Positions 49,457 to 58,602 of a DNA stretch of 64,000 nt are shown here, one piece after another. Under the pieces are notes generated by a model. That model had not been told where the DNA came from and ran no database searches. It worked only from the letters and a program-made list of their open reading frames with translations. Each line of letters starts with the position of its first letter. The first letter of the stretch is position 1. The stretch is from Actinomycetota bacterium (GTDB lineage: Bacteria; Actinomycetota; CADDZG01; WHSQ01), in assembly GCA_030446465.1 (NCBI GenBank), contig JAUJNI010000001.1, positions 543,859 to 607,858 of the forward strand. The letters run 5' to 3'. Both the position numbers and the translations under genes were made by a program.

Positions 49457-50197
49457 ATGACCCTTGATGTCGAGCTCGCACTCGAGCGTGTGCTTGCAGA
49501 AGGCGACGAGTGGCAGTCGTGGCTGGCCCTGCGACTTTCGCATGAGCAGGTCGGCGAGCCGCCGACGCCTCCGTCACAGGATCCGGCCGGTGCATTCCTC
49601 GGCCCCCGGGGCCGCGCGTCGCCCGGCGCGACGGGCGAGGCGCTCTGTCACCTCAAAATTGTCAGAGCGCAGGAGTCGGGCCCTGCCGCGATAGCCCTCG
49701 ACTGGCTCGAGGAAGCTCGGACTCCGGCGGGGGCGTGGCTCGATGCTCCCGAGGAAGTGCCCGGGTTGCTGGACAGCTATGGCGGCGGCAAGGTCTGGGC
49801 TACGGCTTCGGCAGTGTGTGGCTTGGCGTCGCACGGGCGTGGGCCCGGCCCCAGGGCGATGGACCTCTTGCGGGCAGAGGCGGACCTCGATGGCCACTTC
49901 ACTGGAGGGCCCTACCCAACCTTCGCCGCCGCCGGCGCATGGTGGCTCACAGAGGGACCAAGGACGGAAACCGCAGAGTGGGCACTGCGCTGGGTGAGGG
50001 AGGCGACCGATGAGTCGTGGGGGCCGTGGGAGCGCGCCACCGCTCTGACCTTTTGGGCGGCCGCCGGGATTCCGGCGGAGCATCCCTCCGTCGACCTCTT
50101 CCTCGACCAGCTAAAGGAGGAGGCGCTGCCGGCGGGGTGGCCCGACCTGGCTCTGACCCTTCGATCGCTCGAGCTATCGGCGACCTTTGAGGGATGA
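49457..50197 (+). CDS. Hypothetical protein, possible alpha/alpha-toroid
   Basis: 246 residues. Repeating helical segments with Gly/Trp-rich turns (ARTPAGAWLDAPEEVPGLLD, GGKVWATASAVCGLASHGRG, FAAAGAWWLTEGPRTETAEW, WVREATDESWGPWERATALT) resemble the alpha-alpha barrels of prenyltransferase or terpene-cyclase-like proteins, but no catalytic motif is visible. No signal peptide. It follows the PPOX gene by 21 bases and may be cotranscribed. Function unknown. Confidence 0.6.
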   Translation: MTLDVELALERVLAEGDEWQSWLALRLSHEQVGEPPTPPSQDPAGAFLGPRGRASPGATGEALCHLKIVRAQESGPAAIALDWLEEARTPAGAWLDAPEEVPGLLDSYGGGKVWATASAVCGLASHGRGPGPRAMDLLRAEADLDGHFTGGPYPTFAAAGAWWLTEGPRTETAEWALRWVREATDESWGPWERATALTFWAAAGIPAEHPSVDLFLDQLKEEALPAGWPDLALTLRSLELSATFEG

Positions 50198-50252
50198 GGG
50201 CCTTCTATTCCCGCGTCGCCCCCATAGTCGCCGTCGAAGGCAACGTCGTGCG

Positions 50253-50801
50253 CTAACCGGTGCGGTCGTCGTCGCGGATCTCGAGTAACTCGGCGAAGAG
50301 GGACCGGTAGTGCACCATCGCTTGACGCATGTCTTCCGTGCTCGCTTGTCCGTGCTCGTTGGCTAGGGAAATACCGTGAGCCGCCCTGTAGTCCTCGACC
50401 ACCTGCGGATGATCGACGGAGATGTCGGAGGCCCGTTGGTCGAAGTTGTCGACTGGATACCCTCGCTCCATCATCACGGTCTGGACCAGCGTGTCCGCCT
50501 CGGACAGCGCTTTCGAGGGGTCATCGACGAATCGAGCTTGCGCTTCTGTCCAAGCCGTGACGTAGCGTTCCTGTGATGCCGGATCGAGAGGACGGATGTC
50601 GAGCTCGGAACGACGCTTTTCACGCTCGGCCAGCTCGCTTTCCGCCTGTCTCCGACCGCCGCTTTCGGTGATCGTGCGGTCGTACTCAGGACCAAAGCGT
50701 TCCTGAAGGCCCTGGCTTTTCTTCTTGCGGGCGCTGACGAAAGCCGCTACGGCTATGGCCAGCAGGACGACGATGATGACAACCCATATCCAGGTGTCCA
50801 C
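50253..50801 (-). CDS. Membrane-anchored hypothetical protein
   Basis: 182 residues from the GTG at 50801, six bases after AAGGAGG; the longer frame upstream is rejected on that ground. An N-terminal helix (WIWVVIIVVLLAIAVAAFVS) is followed by a basic stop-transfer KKK and a helical cytoplasmic domain: QERFGPEYDRTITESGGRRQ, AWTEAQARFVDDPSKALSEA and GYPVDNFDQRASDISVDHPQ. This is a common actinobacterial conserved hypothetical with no known function. Confidence 0.75.
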   Translation of the reverse strand: MDTWIWVVIIVVLLAIAVAAFVSARKKKSQGLQERFGPEYDRTITESGGRRQAESELAEREKRRSELDIRPLDPASQERYVTAWTEAQARFVDDPSKALSEADTLVQTVMMERGYPVDNFDQRASDISVDHPQVVEDYRAAHGISLANEHGQASTEDMRQAMVHYRSLFAELLEIRDDDRTG

Positions 50802-50914
50802 TTCGAGCCTCCTTACCACGGTCCCTGTCGCCCGCCCCCCACTGTGGATACCCTTGTGTTCGCGGGTCAAACCGGACTCGACCTGCGTCACTCTGTCGTG
50901 ACAGGGTGGAGGCT

Positions 50915-51337
50915 ATGCGGCGATCGTCTGTGCGGATCAAGCGTCGTACCAGAACGGTCCTGTGGATCCTTGGGATCGCTCAACTGGCAACCGGCATATG
51001 GGCGTTCGCCTTTCCCGCTTCGTGGTTCCGGTCGTATCCAGGTTTGGACCTCGACTGGGTGTCGGAGCTCGGTCCCTACAACCAGCACCTGGCAGTCGAT
51101 GTCGGCGCCTTCTTCATTGCCTTCGGCGCGCTCCTGTTGATCGCCGGTTACCTGTTGGATCGAAGACTCGTGGGGGTCGCGAGCGTCGTGGAGCTTGCCT
51201 TCGCGCTCCCGCACTTCGTCTATCACGTCGTGCAGCTCAACCGGCTGCCCGCGGCCTCCGGCGTACTTCAGATGCTGGTGCTGGGTACGCAGGTGCTCCT
51301 GCCGTTTGTGGTCCTGAGATCGGTAAGGCGCCTCTGA
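50915..51337 (+). CDS. Four-helix membrane protein
   Basis: 140 residues from the ATG at 50915 after GGTGGAGGCT. Four predicted helices ([77 protein letters not shown]). The general plan resembles small DoxX-like or DUF4345-type proteins. No catalytic motif is visible, and it has no clear operon partner. Confidence 0.7.
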   Translation: MRRSSVRIKRRTRTVLWILGIAQLATGIWAFAFPASWFRSYPGLDLDWVSELGPYNQHLAVDVGAFFIAFGALLLIAGYLLDRRLVGVASVVELAFALPHFVYHVVQLNRLPAASGVLQMLVLGTQVLLPFVVLRSVRRL

Positions 51338-51438
51338 GCTCTGCGTTTTTGGCTCAGAAGCGACACGCTGATCCCCGGCTTCGGTCATATAGGGCGTGCG
51401 GTGAGACACTTAGATCCCTACCGAGTTGGAGGTTCGCC

Positions 51439-51855
51439 ATGGATGCAAAAGTTTCGAAGACCGATGAGCAGTGGCGTGCGGAGCTCACCCCGGAGCAATA
51501 TGCGGTTCTTCGCCGAAGCGGCACGGAGCCGCCCTTCACCGGTAAGTACGTCCACTCCAAGGAAGACGGGATCTATCGCTGCGGAGGCTGCGGGGCCGAG
51601 CTCTTCGACTCCGACACCAAGTTCGAATCCGGTACGGGTTGGCCGAGCTTCACTGATCCGGCTACTGAGGCAAGCGTGGAGCTTCGACCGGACAAGAGCT
51701 TGTTCATGCGCAGGACCGAGGTCGTGTGTGCTCGTTGCGGGGGTCACCTCGGCCACGTCTTCGATGACGGACCGGGGCCGAACGGCAAACGTTATTGCAT
51801 CAACTCTTGCGCGCTCGAGCTGGACTCCAAAACGTCGGAGGGTAGCGGCGCCTAA
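51439..51855 (+). CDS. msrB: Peptide methionine-R-sulfoxide reductase MsrB
   Basis: 138 residues, full-length MsrB, which repairs the R form of methionine sulfoxide. The catalytic Cys is in [12 protein letters not shown], and two zinc-binding CxxC pairs are in [13 protein letters not shown] and [32 protein letters not shown] and [14 protein letters not shown] are also family marks. The active residue is TGC-encoded Cys, not selenocysteine, although Sec versions exist in other organisms. ATG at 51439 follows GGAGGTTCGCC. It is convergent with the GAF/HD-GYP gene. Confidence 0.95.
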   Translation: MDAKVSKTDEQWRAELTPEQYAVLRRSGTEPPFTGKYVHSKEDGIYRCGGCGAELFDSDTKFESGTGWPSFTDPATEASVELRPDKSLFMRRTEVVCARCGGHLGHVFDDGPGPNGKRYCINSCALELDSKTSEGSGA

Positions 51856-52927
51856 TAGTCACTCGGAGGGTGGGCGCGTAGGACCCGAGCCAGCGCATCG
51901 ACGCTGATGGGACAAAATTGGCTCCCCGCATGACGCACGAGCTCTCGAACTGCCTCTTCTTTGCTCATCGCTTTGCGATAGGGCCGATCGGAAGTCATCG
52001 CGTGGTAGGCGTCGCAAGCGAAGACGATTCGGCTTGCCAGCGGGATGGCGTCGCCCGCGAGCCCGTCGGGATACCCCTTCCCGTCCCACCGCTCGTGCTC
52101 TGCTCTGATCGCCCGTCCGAGGTGGGATAGCCCGTCGATGGAGCCCACGCTCTGCGCGCCGATCACGGGATGTTCCTTCATCATCTTCCATTCCGCGTCG
52201 TCGAGCTTGCCTTCTTTCTTCAGGATGGAGTCCGAGATCGCGACCTTCCCAATGTCGTGGAGGAGCGCGACGTGCTGGATCTCGGCCGCTTCCTCATCGG
52301 ACAGGTCGAGCTCTTCGGCCACTGCGGAAGCAAGACTAAGGACGGCTTCCGAATGCGTTCCGGTATAGCCGTCGCGGGCCTGCAGGACGGCAAGCAATGC
52401 TCGCGCTCCGGTAGCTTCAACCTTTAGCCGAGCATTCTCCTGCTCCAACTTCTAGCGTTCCAGCTGATCCGCCATCAGTCGTCCGAGCACATGCATGAAG
52501 CGAGCGTCCCGCTGGGTCAGGGAAGGGTCGGCCTCGTGGCTCACGCAGCACAGTGCCCCGTACACGGTCCCGTCCGAGAAGGTCAAAGGAACGCCCACAT
52601 AGGCGCCGATGCCTCCCATGGTCGTTGCTTCGAGGTGACCGACGTCCCGGTTGCTCCTGGCGTCAGTGATGACGTTCGGTATGGAGCAGCTCGCCATGCG
52701 CTGGCAATAAGTCTGCTCCAGTTTCACGCCGGCGTCCTTGGTAATTCCAGAGGACTCTCCATCTCCGTCGATCGCCCGGAAGACCTCCTCGCCCCCGGTG
52801 AACTCACCGACGAAAGCAACATCCATGCCCAGTTGCTCCCGGGCCGTAGCAAGGATGCGCTAATGGCGTCACGAGGGGAATCGGAGGCCAACCTTGCCAG
52901 GTGCTCCAGCCGTTGGGGTTCACGCAT
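51852..52927 (-). pseudogene. GAF/HD-GYP signalling protein broken by TAG and a frameshift
   Basis: Read together this is a GAF sensor joined to an HD-GYP phosphodiesterase for cyclic-di-GMP. The N-terminal piece (MREPQRLEHLARLASDSPRD) is in one frame; near 52860 it shifts to LGMDVAFVGEFTGGEEVF, VITDARSNRDVGHLEATT and GIGAYVGVPLTFSDGTVYGA (GAF). An in-frame TAG at 52452 then separates MADQLER from KLEQENARLKVEATGAR. The HD-GYP part is complete: VALLHDIGKVAISDSIL, KEHPVIGAQSV and RAEHERWDGKGYPDGLAGD. The HD domain could be made alone from the ATG at 52448. Two independent lesions suggest a real pseudogene or base errors. Confidence 0.75.
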
Positions 52928-53212
52928 AACGCTGTAATCGCGCCGTCGCACGGCGTGTGCGTTGTGATCGGTCTTGTCATTTAGCCTCAAGGAGGCGACC
53001 TCGGTAGAGCTCACAACTGTTCCTGGTGGCAGCGTCTTTGGGTCCTACTTCGTCCCCCAGGGCGCCTTAGCTTTAGCTGGGCAAGCAAATGGCGCGCGGT
53101 CGGGGCTCTCTCATTTAGAGTTCTCCGGATTGACCTCGTTCAGGAGGGCCCTTGTGCGCCGTCTCGCGAGCAAAGGTGCTGATCGGTCCCTGCAGATGAA
53201 ACGCGACCGATA

Positions 53213-54100
53213 GTGCCCCCAGGCAAGACTCCTGAGTCGCGTCGAACCGTCACTGCCATACTTGGCGCGGCTGCGGCGGTCGGGGCTCTGTCGATCGTTG
53301 CCATGGCCGCCCGCCAGGGACTCGGAACCGGACGTTCCAGTGGGAACGGTCTTCTCTTCTTACCGGCCATGCCCACTGCTTTCTACTATCTGCTGGTCGT
53401 TTTCTTGGTCGTGGGTCTCGTCCTACTCGTTGCCCTGGGCGTAACAGGCCCCAGGAGAGCCGGCCCGGAGCCGGTGGGGTACGGCCCTTGGTGGCCAAAG
53501 GTTCTTGCGCTCCTACTCGTCGTGGGACTGTTCGCGTTGATGCCGCGTGTGAGCGGGGCCCTGCGCGGAGGGCTCTTGACGGGGGACGGCGAAGGCGTCG
53601 TGGCGCCTGCCGACAATTACGAAGCTCCAAGAGATGAGTCACAGGGTGTCTCTTCACCGACCTTGGGCGTCTTCTTGACGGTGCTCTTCGCGATTCTCAT
53701 CGCAGCTCTGGTAGTGGGGCTGGTTTGGTTGTTCAGGAAGGACGAGGAGGATCTGGCTGGGCCGAGTGAACGCGTGGCCGATCCCTTGAGGGAGGAGGTA
53801 GAGGCAGGGATCGACGACCTCACTTCGATAAAGGATCCTCGCAGGGCGGTGATCGCCTGCTACGCGCGCATGCAGGGGTTTCTGCCTACAGCGGGTGTGG
53901 CGAGTCGTCCATCGGATACTCCCTTTGAGGTAGTTGCTCGTGTTCTTGAGCGCAGGAACGTCGCTCCCGGCAGCATCACCACTCTTACCGAGTCGTTCGA
54001 GCGAGCCAAGTTCAGCAGACACTCAATCGGTGAGGCCACCCGGCTGGAAGCGCTGGCAGCGCTGCGGGACATCCGAGACCAGCTCGTAACGAACTCATGA
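53213..54100 (+). CDS. DUF4129-domain membrane protein
   Basis: 295 residues from GTG 53213. Four predicted membrane helices (AILGAAAAVGALSIVAMAAR; FYYLLVVFLVVGLVLLVALG; VLALLLVVGLFALMPRV; GVFLTVLFAILIAALVVGLV) precede a cytoplasmic C-terminal domain with the DUF4129 pattern DPRRAVIACYARMQGFLPTA and PSDTPFEVVARVL. DUF4129 proteins accompany MoxR ATPase and DUF58 genes, as here. The whole set probably acts at the cell envelope; the exact process is unknown. Its stop overlaps the next gene by four bases. Confidence 0.85.
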   Translation: MPPGKTPESRRTVTAILGAAAAVGALSIVAMAARQGLGTGRSSGNGLLFLPAMPTAFYYLLVVFLVVGLVLLVALGVTGPRRAGPEPVGYGPWWPKVLALLLVVGLFALMPRVSGALRGGLLTGDGEGVVAPADNYEAPRDESQGVSSPTLGVFLTVLFAILIAALVVGLVWLFRKDEEDLAGPSERVADPLREEVEAGIDDLTSIKDPRRAVIACYARMQGFLPTAGVASRPSDTPFEVVARVLERRNVAPGSITTLTESFERAKFSRHSIGEATRLEALAALRDIRDQLVTNS

Positions 54101-54606
54101 AAGCCGCTCCAACTCGGGCAGTGGGTGCGGTCCCGATCGTCCTGGTTGGTGTCGCCTCGTGGATCTTCTTCCCGGCCAACCGGATCCTCGTGGTGGAGTT
54201 GACCGTGGCCGCCTTGCTAGCCGTGGGTTTGATCAAGATGGCAAGGGACGCAGGTTCCCTCCGGCCTCGGGGTGGCTCATTCTTCGCTCGTGACTTCGAC
54301 CAATCGGGCCGCGCCGCACAACGGCCAGACGACTTGATTCGAGTGGAACGAATTGTGGGATGGCGCTCATATGACGCATTGGACTTCGACCGTCGAGTCC
54401 GTCCCTTCCTGAGGCAGATGCTCTCCTACCGTCTGCGCGCCGGGTATGGCATCGATCCGGACCATGACCCTGAAGCCGCCCGGGCTGTGCTTCCCCCTCA
54501 GCTCGCCCAGCTGGTCGAAGGGTCGAGCAACCCTGACCCCTTTGCAGGTGTTCGTGTCGACGCTCGACTCGTCTCGGCGTTGCTGTCTCAGATAGAGGAG
54601 CTCTAA
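54097..54606 (+). CDS. Membrane protein of the MoxR operon
   Basis: 169 residues: two N-terminal helices (GAVPIVLVGVASWIFFPANR; ILVVELTVAALLAVGLIKM) and a soluble helical region (VGWRSYDALDFDRRVRPFLR, QMLSYRLRAGYGIDPDHDPE). It overlaps the DUF4129 gene, and its stop touches the start of the MoxR gene. The family is not recognised, but such small proteins are regular in actinobacterial MoxR/DUF58 operons. It may help couple the ATPase to the membrane. Confidence 0.75.
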   Translation: MKAAPTRAVGAVPIVLVGVASWIFFPANRILVVELTVAALLAVGLIKMARDAGSLRPRGGSFFARDFDQSGRAAQRPDDLIRVERIVGWRSYDALDFDRRVRPFLRQMLSYRLRAGYGIDPDHDPEAARAVLPPQLAQLVEGSSNPDPFAGVRVDARLVSALLSQIEEL

Positions 54607-55581
54607 GTGGGTGCCTCGCTCGAAGAGACCCGCCGACTGGCCCAATCTGTCTTGAACGAGGTCGAGAAGGTGATCGTGGGAAAGCGAGGCGTTCTCCGTC
54701 TGCTCCTAGCCACGATGCTCTCCGGGGGCCACTTGCTGTTCGAAGACTTTCCCGGGCTGGCCAAGACGCTGATCGCCCGTTGTTTTGCGGACGTCTTGGG
54801 CATCGACTTCAGCCGCATCCAGTTCACTCCCGACCTGTTGCCGGCCGACATAACAGGCTCCTCCATCTTTGATCAGCGTCGGGGGACTTTTGAGTTCCGG
54901 CGGGGGCCAGTGTTCGCTAATCTGGTCTTGGGCGACGAGATAAACCGTGCCCCGCCGAAGACCCAGGCTGCGCTGCTCGAAGCGATGCAGGAGAATCAGG
55001 TAACGGTCGAGGACTCCACCCACCGGCTGCCGCCTCCTTTCATAGTGATCGCAACTCAGAATCCAATTGAGTTCGAGGGCACTTATCCGCTGCCGGAAGC
55101 CCAGCTGGACCGCTTCATGACTCGCTTGCGGGTGGGCTACCCGACCCACGACGACCAGTGGGAGATCTTGCGGAGAAGGCTCGAGCGAAAGCATGAGGAC
55201 GCCAAGCTAGATGCGGTGGTCGACGCGGCCACGTTGATCTCAATGCAAGCGTCGCTCGAGAAGGTTTACGTCGACGAGAGCATTGGCCACTACATCATCG
55301 ACATCGTCGAGGCGACACGCAGCCACCCCGACGTTCAGGTGGGAGCGAGTCCCAGGGGCGCACTCTCGCTGATGAAGCTGGGTCGCGCCCACGCCCTTTT
55401 TAACAACAGAGACTTCGTGACGCCCGAAGACATCAAGTCGGTGGGAGTCCCTGGGCTCGGTCACAGGCTTTCCCTGCGCCCGGAGTCGTGGGTTCGACGC
55501 ATCGGCGGGGACGAGATAGTGAGGGCAATCCTGCAAGAGGTCCCCACGCCGCGCGCTGAAGAGGTCGGCCCTCACAAGTGA
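54607..55581 (+). CDS. MoxR-family AAA+ ATPase
   Basis: 324 residues, start GTG 54607. A MoxR chaperone-like ATPase: Walker A as LLFEDFPGLAKTLIARCFAD, Walker B as NLVLGDEINRAPPKTQAALL, sensor 1 in FIVIATQNPIEFEGTYPLPE, arginine finger in AQLDRFMTRLRVGYP and the sensor 2 helix in GASPRGALSLMKLGRAHALF. MoxR proteins help fold or insert metal and VWA-type proteins; the DUF58 protein encoded next is the usual partner. Part of a five-gene operon 53213-57360. Confidence 0.93.
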   Translation: MGASLEETRRLAQSVLNEVEKVIVGKRGVLRLLLATMLSGGHLLFEDFPGLAKTLIARCFADVLGIDFSRIQFTPDLLPADITGSSIFDQRRGTFEFRRGPVFANLVLGDEINRAPPKTQAALLEAMQENQVTVEDSTHRLPPPFIVIATQNPIEFEGTYPLPEAQLDRFMTRLRVGYPTHDDQWEILRRRLERKHEDAKLDAVVDAATLISMQASLEKVYVDESIGHYIIDIVEATRSHPDVQVGASPRGALSLMKLGRAHALFNNRDFVTPEDIKSVGVPGLGHRLSLRPESWVRRIGGDEIVRAILQEVPTPRAEEVGPHK

Positions 55582-56843
55582 CTCCTGCGGTCACGCCGAA
55601 ATTCACGGCCTGGTTGACGCTCGCCAGCACCGCGTTGTTCGCAGGGTTGGTGCTCGGCCGTCCGGAGCTCGTCGCGATTGCGGCACCGCTGCTGGTTGTC
55701 TTGCTCGTTGGCACCCGCTTGAGTGAACCCCCCGAGGTCTCGGTCACTCTGGGTGTGGACAAGACGCGGTGCATAGAGGGCGACGCCCTTGAGGTCTCCA
55801 TTAGCCTCGAGTCTCAGCGCGCCGTCGACGAGCTCGAGGTCGGCTTGGTGCTGCCTTTTGGGTTCCAGCTCATGACCGGTGGATTGCGTTGGCTGGTCCC
55901 CGTCGTTCCCGAAGAGCCGACAGTCATTCGGGTGCCGGTCCGAGCGACCCGTTGGGGCGTCCACAAGATTGGTCTCGTCGCGCTGAGGGGGTTCGGCCCG
56001 TACAGGTTGGTTCAGTATGAGCGTGCCCACGACCTCCGGCAGGCCATTCGGGCCTATCCGGCCATGGAATTCATCAGGACGGGGCCCGTGCCGCCTCGCA
56101 CGCAAGTCTTCGCCGGTCCCTACCTGTCGAGGAACGCGGGCGAAGGCATCGAGTTTGCCGACGTGCGACGGTTCGCTCCAGGAGACTTGGTGCGCCGAGT
56201 TAACTGGGGAATCACCTCACGCCGCAACGAGCTACACGTCAACCTCTTCACTCCCGAGCGAAACGCCGACATCCTGTTGTTCATCGACTCCTTTTCCGAT
56301 GTGGGCCCATGCGGCGCTAGCAGCCTGGACCTTTCGATCAGGGGGGCCGCCGATGTCGCGCGTCACTATCTCGCTCACCGCGATCGGGTAGGACTTGTCA
56401 ACTTCGGGGGCACGCTCAACTGGCTCACCGCCTCCATGGGACGGGGCCAGCTCTACCGCATCGTCGAGCATTTGCTGGATGTGCAAGCCGGTCTGAGTTG
56501 GGCATGGAGGGATCTCGACGTGCTGCCGCGCAAGACGATTTCGCCGCTGGCGCTCGTCGTCGCGTTCTCGCCATTGATCGACGAGAGGGCTGTTGGGGCG
56601 ATGACGGATCTCCACGCTCGCAGGTTCCCCGTTGTGATCATCGACACCCTGCCAGAGAGCGCTATCGAGCCGGCGCCTTCCTTCGAGAAACAGGTCGCCT
56701 ATCGCGCCTGGAAGCTCAAGAGAGCTGCGCTGCGCTTTGACCTGGCGGCGTCTGGCATTCCCGTGGTTCAGTGGTCGGGCGACTCCCCACTCGAGGCCGC
56801 CCTGGTTACCGTGCCTCGCCTTCTAAGGGGCTTGGTGTATTGA
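55578..56843 (+). CDS. DUF58-domain protein, MoxR partner
   Basis: 421 residues from GTG 55578, overlapping the MoxR stop. Two N-terminal membrane helices (about 10-50) are followed by a beta-rich domain (VSVTLGVDKTRCIEGDALEV) and a DUF58/VWA-like domain with GEGIEFADVRRFAPGDLVRR, VNWGITSRRNELHVNLFTPE and ADILLFIDSFSDV, where the DxS metal site appears as FIDSFSD. DUF58 proteins work with MoxR ATPases at the membrane. Full length for the family. Confidence 0.9.
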   Translation: MTPAVTPKFTAWLTLASTALFAGLVLGRPELVAIAAPLLVVLLVGTRLSEPPEVSVTLGVDKTRCIEGDALEVSISLESQRAVDELEVGLVLPFGFQLMTGGLRWLVPVVPEEPTVIRVPVRATRWGVHKIGLVALRGFGPYRLVQYERAHDLRQAIRAYPAMEFIRTGPVPPRTQVFAGPYLSRNAGEGIEFADVRRFAPGDLVRRVNWGITSRRNELHVNLFTPERNADILLFIDSFSDVGPCGASSLDLSIRGAADVARHYLAHRDRVGLVNFGGTLNWLTASMGRGQLYRIVEHLLDVQAGLSWAWRDLDVLPRKTISPLALVVAFSPLIDERAVGAMTDLHARRFPVVIIDTLPESAIEPAPSFEKQVAYRAWKLKRAALRFDLAASGIPVVQWSGDSPLEAALVTVPRLLRGLVY

Positions 56844-56844
56844 A

Positions 56845-57360
56845 ATGAGGGCTGTCCCCACCGCAACTGCGGTCCTTCTCTCCGTAGCTCTAGCTACGTA
56901 TCCGCTTGCAGTCGCGGGCTGGTCGACTGTTTCGGTGGTAGTCGGCGTTTCTGGAATCGTATTGGTCGTGGCAGGTCTAACGTTGCAGAAGACGATGCTC
57001 GCCGTAACGGCTGCATTCTTCTTGGGCATCCAGTACGGGGGTTCACTAATCGTTGGACAGGCTCCCCTTGACGTCTACGCAGTGATGGTGGGTCTCGCGT
57101 GGTTGATCCTGCTCGAGTCCGTGGAGTGGGCCTCGATGCGCAAAGGTGGTGTTGTCATCGACCCTCGCGTCTTGGTGAGGCGTCGTCGCTTCCTGAAACT
57201 GGAGGTCGCTGTTGGGGGGTTGGCCGCGGCCGTGGTGGTCGGCGCGGCGGCCGCCGTGCGGGATCGTGGCGATCCCGTCCTCTTCATACTGGGCGTGACC
57301 TCGGCGGTTCTTGCGGCGGCTGTGGTGGTGACTTCCGGCAGACGCTCCGTGGGACGCTGA
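56845..57360 (+). CDS. Membrane protein closing the MoxR operon
   Basis: 171 residues, about five helices (ATAVLLSVALATYPLAVAGW; VVVGVSGIVLVVAGLTLQ; VYAVMVGLAWLILLESVEWA; AVGGLAAAVVVGAAAAV; LFILGVTSAVLAAAVVVTS). It starts one base after the DUF58 stop. No known motif. Its place and hydrophobicity suggest an accessory membrane component of the MoxR/DUF58/DUF4129 set. Confidence 0.7.
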   Translation: MRAVPTATAVLLSVALATYPLAVAGWSTVSVVVGVSGIVLVVAGLTLQKTMLAVTAAFFLGIQYGGSLIVGQAPLDVYAVMVGLAWLILLESVEWASMRKGGVVIDPRVLVRRRRFLKLEVAVGGLAAAVVVGAAAAVRDRGDPVLFILGVTSAVLAAAVVVTSGRRSVGR

Positions 57361-57415
57361 CCATCCGGCAGCACAAGACCCACCGGCCTCTACAACACCA
57401 AAGATACTGAGGCGC

Positions 57416-58558
57416 ATGGAGACAGGCAACGCGGGAGGCCGAACCTCACTCGCTTCCGTTGCGACTCTTTTTTTGAAACTGGGGATCATCGGCTTCGGGG
57501 GGCCCGCAGCCCACATCGCGCTGATGAGGCAAGAGGTTGTCGCACGACGACGCTGGCTAACCGATGCCCACTTCTTGGATCTGGTCGGAGCCACCAACCT
57601 CATACCGGGTCCCAACTCCACCGAGATGGCGATGCACGTGGGACGGGAGCGGGCCGGCTTGAAGGGCCTGATGGTGGCCGGTGCTGCCTTCATCGCTCCT
57701 GCCGCTCTGATGGTCCTGGCCCTCGCTTGGGCCTACGTCGAATACGGCGCCACGCCGGCGGCCGAGAACCTCCTCTACGGCATCGAGCCCGTCGTCATTG
57801 CGATCATCGTCCACGCCGTCTGGCAGCTCGGAAGAACCGCGATCGTGGGCCCGATCCTGGCTCTAGCCGGCGCTGCGGTCCTCGGGCTGTACCTGGCGGG
57901 GGTGAACGAGCTTCTGCTCCTTGCCGCCTCGGCCTTGATCGTCTTGGTCGTTGCCAACCGGCATCGTCTCGATTCCCGAGGGAGTCTTGTCCTGCTCCCT
58001 CTGATTCCGTTTGGACTCCCTCGGGAGAGCGGCGAGGAGCTCCCTGACCTGTTCCTTCTCTTCTTGAAATACGGGGCCCTCGTCTTCGGAAGTGGCTACG
58101 TGCTGCTCGCCTTCTTGAGAGGGGATCTCGTCGTTCGACTGGGTTGGCTCACGAGCGAGCAGCTGGCCGACGCGATATCGATTGGCCAGGTGACGCCGGG
58201 GCCCGTCTTCACCACCGCGACCTTCGCCGGTTACCTCGTCGCAGGGCTGCCCGGCGCGCTTCTGGCCACTCTCGGCATCTTTCTTCCGAGCTTCATCCTG
58301 GTTGCCGCCCTCAACCCGCTCATTCCTCGGTTGAGACGTTCCCCGTGGGCGGGTGCTGCCCTCGACGGCCTCAATGTTGCTGCTGTGGGCCTGATGGCCG
58401 GGGTCAGCTTCCAGCTCGGACGGGTCGCGCTGATCGACTTGCCGGCGGCTCTGCTTGCGCTTGCCACGCTCATCGTCTTGTTCCGATGGAAACCGAACCC
58501 CGCCTTGCCCGTCGTCGTAGGGGCGTTGGTGGGGGCTGCTCGATGGGCGCTGATCTAG
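57416..58558 (+). CDS. chrA: Chromate transporter ChrA
   Basis: 380 residues with about ten membrane helices arranged as two homologous CHR halves. Half one shows FLKLGIIGFGGPAAHIALMR, WLTDAHFLDLVGATNLIPGP and NSTEMAMHVG; half two shows LFLKYGALVFGSGYVLLAFL, WLTSEQLADAISIGQVTPGP and VFTTATFAGYL. ChrA exports chromate using the proton gradient. Both 'xxxxxPGP' motifs are intact. It is monocistronic or follows the MoxR operon at 55 bp. Could transport another oxyanion such as sulfate or selenate-like ions. Confidence 0.93.
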   Translation: METGNAGGRTSLASVATLFLKLGIIGFGGPAAHIALMRQEVVARRRWLTDAHFLDLVGATNLIPGPNSTEMAMHVGRERAGLKGLMVAGAAFIAPAALMVLALAWAYVEYGATPAAENLLYGIEPVVIAIIVHAVWQLGRTAIVGPILALAGAAVLGLYLAGVNELLLLAASALIVLVVANRHRLDSRGSLVLLPLIPFGLPRESGEELPDLFLLFLKYGALVFGSGYVLLAFLRGDLVVRLGWLTSEQLADAISIGQVTPGPVFTTATFAGYLVAGLPGALLATLGIFLPSFILVAALNPLIPRLRRSPWAGAALDGLNVAAVGLMAGVSFQLGRVALIDLPAALLALATLIVLFRWKPNPALPVVVGALVGAARWALI

Positions 58559-58602
58559 GATCGTTGGAACCTTTGTCCACCAACCCGTCGTCGAATGGGT
58601 GC

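Noticed and set aside
51439-51855. Selenocysteine MsrB
   Set aside because: The catalytic residue in RYCINS is a Cys codon.
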